A stretch of 64,000 bases of DNA from Penium margaritaceum (taxonomy: Eukaryota > Streptophyta > Zygnematophyceae > Desmidiales > Peniaceae). The DNA is taken from positions 150,219-214,218 of the forward strand of contig SZWC01000546.1 of the NCBI GenBank assembly GCA_023375785.1, read 5' to 3'. A model generated the notes under the pieces. That model had not been told where the DNA came from. It saw nothing but the letters and a program-made list of their open reading frames with translations, and made no database searches. A program made the translations under genes and the position numbers. Positions 61,571-64,000 of this stretch are shown one piece after another (the stretch's first letter is position 1; every line of letters starts with the position of its first letter).

Positions 61571-62485
61571 ACACGTACTTACATGCACTTATACACTCTT
61601 ACACGCACTTACACGAGCTTACATAAAATTACACCCACTTAAACTGCACGTATACGTACTTACATGCACTTAGACGCACTTACACGCACTTACATACACT
61701 TACACACACTTACACGAACATAAACTGCACTTGTTCGTACTTACACACACTTGCATGCACTTACACGCACTTAACACACACTTACACACACTTATACAAA
61801 CTTACACGTACTTACACGCACTTACATGCTCTTACACGCATTTATACGCACTAACAAGCACTTACACGCACTTACGCACACGTACACGTACTTATACGCA
61901 CGTACTTGCACTTACTCGACTTACACCCACTTACACTCACTTACACACATTTACACACACTTACACGTGCTTACATGCACTTACACATACTTTCACACAC
62001 TTACTTGCACTTCCACGCACTTATACGTACTTACACGTACTTACACGCACTTACACACACTTACACGGACTTACACGCACTTTCACAAACTTAAACTGCA
62101 CTTACACACACTTATACACACTTATACGCACTAACACGCACTTACACGCACTTACACACACTTACACTCACTTACACACACATAAACCACACTTACACAC
62201 ACTTACATGCACTTACACACTCTTACACACACTCATACGCACTAACACGCACTTACACGCACTCACACACACTTACACGCACTTACACGCACTTACACGC
62301 ACTTACACATACTTATATGCACTTACACACACTTACACACACTTACACACACTTACACACACTTACACTCACTTACACATCCTTACACGAACTTACATTC
62401 ACTTACACAAACTTACCCATACTTATATGCATCTACACGTACCTACACGCACTTACACACACCTACACGCACCTACATGTGTTTA

Positions 62486-63200
62486 CATGAAATCTGCCGC
62501 ACACGCAAATGTACCGCAAGGGAGACCGAGTCATGGACTTCCGCGATGGAGTTGAGGCGAGTGAGGGGTGGTATTTGGGCAAAGGGAGAGAACCACAGTT
62601 GATCCTCATGGTGGAGGGGCGGAATGGGCATCTTTCCGGGCTTGTGTTGGGCTGTTTATGGGTGTGGGGAAGGCTGGAATTGTGCCTGGTGGTAGACCCG
62701 CGGAATTGGCTGTTCATTAACAATGGCTTCATATTTGGGGTTCCACGGAAGAGGCAAAACGAGGGCAGGGGGTGTGTCTGCGGATTAGACAACTTGGGAG
62801 GGAAAGTTGGGCGACTTTGGGGTCCGCGGAAGGCCTCAAAACATGGTGCAAGGTTCAGCCGCGGATTTGGGTTGTTTGGGGGGCTATCGGAGCAAGTTTT
62901 GGGTGCGCGGAGGGCGTGAGAAAGTGCCATGATGGTCAGGAGCAGAATGGGCATGTTTGGGAAGGTGTTTTGTGGCTAAGGTGAGAAGGAAGTGCTGCGG
63001 AATGGTGCTGGGTGCCTAACCCGCGGAATTGCCTTGCCAGTAACAGCAGAGAGGCAAGTTACAGTGCCGCGGAAGAGGCGGAAAGTTGCCATAGTGTTGA
63101 CCCACGGATTTGCCACATTTCTGATGGTGTTGGGGTCACCTGTGTGGGAAAGAGGGGCGCGGAAAGAGGCCTCCAAGTGTATCCGCGGATTTGATGTTTG
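62486..63200. repeat. Degenerate 81-bp repeat with CCGCGGA(A/T) sites
   Basis: Non-satellite flank. CCGCGG or one-base variants occur at 62698, 62743, 62779, 62823, 62859 and 62904 (spacings 45, 36, 44, 36, 45), and at 63021, 63067, 63102, 63157 and 63183 (46, 35, 55, 26). Pairs of spacings sum to 81. One site is usually followed by ATTGCC or TTTGCC and the next by AGAGGC. 81 bp is 27 codons: the minus strand reads as a 27-residue repeat beginning NPR/NPW with F(R/C)LFRG near residues 10-15. Whether that frame is ever translated is unknown. A periodic minisatellite-like sequence is the safer call. Confidence 0.65.
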
Positions 63201-63477
63201 GAGGAGAGGCGTGTGAGGGCGGAACAAGAGACACAAGTGGTGCGGACAAAAGAAGGGGTCACACAAGGTGCGGAAGTGTTGTACAAGACGCGGGAAGACA
63301 ACCGGACCAAGAATGGCAGGAACCACAAGGCGCGAAGACCAAGAAGTGGCGGGAGGCGGCGCGACGAGCAAGGAGGAAGCAATGGTGGCACTTGCTTCGC
63401 GGATGGGAATAAAGTAGTGGTGGTAGTGGGTGTGAATGCATAGGGGCCGCGGCGCGACGGGGAAGGGTGTAGCGGAC
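63201..63477. other. CpG-rich flank upstream of a TATA box, no clear gene
   Basis: 277 bp with frequent GCGGA strings (gcggaacaa, gcggacaaa, gcggaagtg) but without the clean 81-bp spacing on either side. An 81-codon + strand frame (63198-63443) gives a basic, low-complexity product with no recognisable domain and is probably chance. The segment could serve as the upstream part of the promoter-like region that follows. Confidence 0.4.
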
Positions 63478-63572
63478 TATATAATGGNTTGTGTTCAGTT
63501 GACATGAGTTAATCAAGCTTATTGCCTCACAACCTTGCCTCACTCTCTCCTTCATCTCAGCACTCTGTCACC
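63478..63572 (+). promoter_or_regulatory. Core-promoter-like segment: TATA box and CT-rich leader
   Basis: TATATAA at 63478-63484 is followed, about 50-75 bp downstream, by a pyrimidine-rich stretch (cctcactctctccttcatct, about 63538-63557) and then by 'cactctgtcacc' directly before an ATG. A TATA box, CT-rich start region and CACC-ATGG context in this order is the usual layout of a eukaryotic, especially fungal, promoter. One unknown base lies at 63488. It reads towards the right edge, away from the satellite. The same layout also occurs at the 5' ends of mobile elements, so a host gene is not proven. Confidence 0.45.
63488..63488. other. Single unknown base
   Basis: One N lies four bases downstream of the TATATAA box, in otherwise unambiguous flank sequence. 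Confidence 0.99.
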
Positions 63573-63650
63573 ATGGAATCCGCAAGTGAATCTGAGGACT
63601 CCGAAGATGACAAGAGGTTTTCCACGGGACCACTCACAAGACTGGCCTGA
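63573..63650 (+). CDS. Short ORF with strong start context, possible first exon
   Basis: An ATG in a near-perfect context (gtcaccATGG) lies about 90 bp downstream of TATATAA and opens a 25-codon frame. The product starts MESASESEDSEDDKRF, an acidic, serine-rich N-terminus of the kind seen in nuclear or disordered proteins. The frame is short, so if it is real it is either a first exon that splices onward or a small upstream ORF. No convincing splice donor of the usual GTRNGT type is visible in it. I recognise no family. The call rests on context only. Confidence 0.25.
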   Translation: MESASESEDSEDDKRFSTGPLTRLA

Positions 63651-64000
63651 CATAAGCGAAGAGCGCGGAAGAGTGCCCAAGTGACCGCGGAAGTGAATGG
63701 GTGGCCCTTGGACAACTCTCAAGAGAGCGGAAGGAAGCGTATTGGGCCTCCGCCACGTGATTTCTGTGTTTATGTCTTGGTTCCGTGGATTTGCCATGTT
63801 CTATGCTTTAGCGGAGTGATGGAATCCGCAATAAGGGTGTTGCCAAAGTGACTAGGGGGTGGGACTGTGGAATGGGCCTGTTTTATGGGTGTAGAGGGTG
63901 CCAAATCCACGGAAAGGGGACTGCAAAAGTGGGCCATGTGTGCATCCGCGGAATTGCCATGTTAGAGACACCAGGGGGAAGCCAAATCCGCGGAAGAGGG
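63651..64000. repeat. 81-bp repeat family resumes to the window edge
   Basis: CCGCGG-type sites reappear: CGCGGAAGAG near 63664, CCGCGGAAG near 63684, CCGTGGATTTGCC at 63783, CCACGGAAAGG at 63907, CCGCGGAATTGCC at 63946 and CCGCGGAAGAGG at 63988. The last three are spaced 39 and 42 bp, again summing to 81, and alternate the ATTGCC and AGAGG types as in 62698-63183. The repeat therefore brackets the promoter-like segment and runs off the window. No coding gene is supported here. Confidence 0.55.

Larger units (their letters stand above)
59031..62485 (+). repeat. 10-bp satellite array, block 7, up to the array edge
   Basis: About 3.4 kb of diverged ACTTACACGC-family monomers. It has a duplication of period about 149 at 59150-59430 (the 'acttttagta' marker at 59172 and 59321), a unique hairpin insert at 60440-60476 and a three-copy 180-bp unit at 61021-61570. 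Towards the right edge, monomers stay recognisable until 'cacctacatgtgtttacatg', where the array stops abruptly at about 62485. No gene is seen. Confidence 0.95.

Noticed and set aside
177-62485. CRISPR array
   Set aside because: There are no unique spacers of constant length between identical repeats; the units are contiguous 10-mers, and the surroundings look eukaryotic.
62509-62919. 136-codon + strand frame in the flank
   Set aside because: It overlaps the 81-bp repeat, whose unit is a multiple of three and can stay open by chance. Its composition is G/W/R-rich with no recognisable domain, and the opposite strand is equally open.
62463-63371. Minus-strand gene of 27-residue repeats
   Set aside because: The register is striking and is reported as a finding, but the frame is interrupted near 62976, its right-hand end runs into satellite, and no promoter is visible, so I did not annotate a CDS.
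63198-63443. 81-codon + strand frame just upstream of the TATA box
   Set aside because: Low-complexity basic sequence with no domain, located upstream of the only promoter-like signal, and open by chance in GC-rich DNA.

Overview
This window is almost entirely one giant satellite array from a eukaryotic genome. From about position 177 to 62485 the + strand is a head-to-tail run of a 10-bp monomer, consensus ACTTACACGC, nominally about 6,000 units, interrupted only by small modules and two assembly gaps (16821-17294 and 33367-33531). I see no credible protein-coding gene, tRNA, rRNA or CRISPR in it. The many long open frames are a by-product of the monomer: it has no stop in any + strand frame, and because 10 bp is not a multiple of three every frame cycles through the same ten residues (THLHALTRTY). 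The host is uncertain. The satellite, the scaffold gaps and a TATA box/CT-rich leader/perfect ATG context in the right flank point to a eukaryote, and I lean to a filamentous fungus with low confidence.

Layout. (i) 1-27611 holds six copies (two incomplete) of a roughly 380-bp element packed with both orientations of the hexamer TATCCG/CGGATA. Its ends carry an inverted repeat, GCATGAGAA...TTCTCATGC, like a small non-autonomous DNA transposon. The satellite next to each copy is also conserved, so one insertion appears to have been amplified with the array into higher-order repeats of about 2-5 kb (the first spacing is 12.6 kb). (ii) 27612-57000 is element-free satellite with many local tandem duplications (periods of 60 to about 740 bp) and homogenised islands: a 20-bp unit x15 at 31441, a 30-bp unit x22 at 38041, pure 10-mers at 45591 and a 60-bp unit x3 at 52441. 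It also contains the only strand-inverted patch I found in the array (44588-44625). (iii) 57001-59030 is 203 perfect copies of a variant monomer, ACTTACACCC. (iv) 59031-62485 is diverged satellite with a unique hairpin insert (60440-60476) and a 180-bp unit x3. (v) 62486-64000 is non-satellite, CpG-rich DNA. It holds a degenerate 81-bp repeat built around CCGCGGA(A/T) sites, then a core-promoter-like segment (TATATAA at 63478) and a short ORF with a strong start context at 63573.

The features worth a second look are physical and regulatory rather than protein-coding. The monomer has TT and GC steps in 10-bp phase, as in strong nucleosome-positioning DNA. Its minus strand carries a perfect GTAAGT splice-donor core in each consensus unit, and its plus strand matches the 5' end of U1 snRNA. 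The variant spectrum is dominated by C-to-T/G-to-A changes at CpG and CpA. The 2-kb ACTTACACCC block gives the minus strand about 200 GGG tracts at exact 7-nt spacing.
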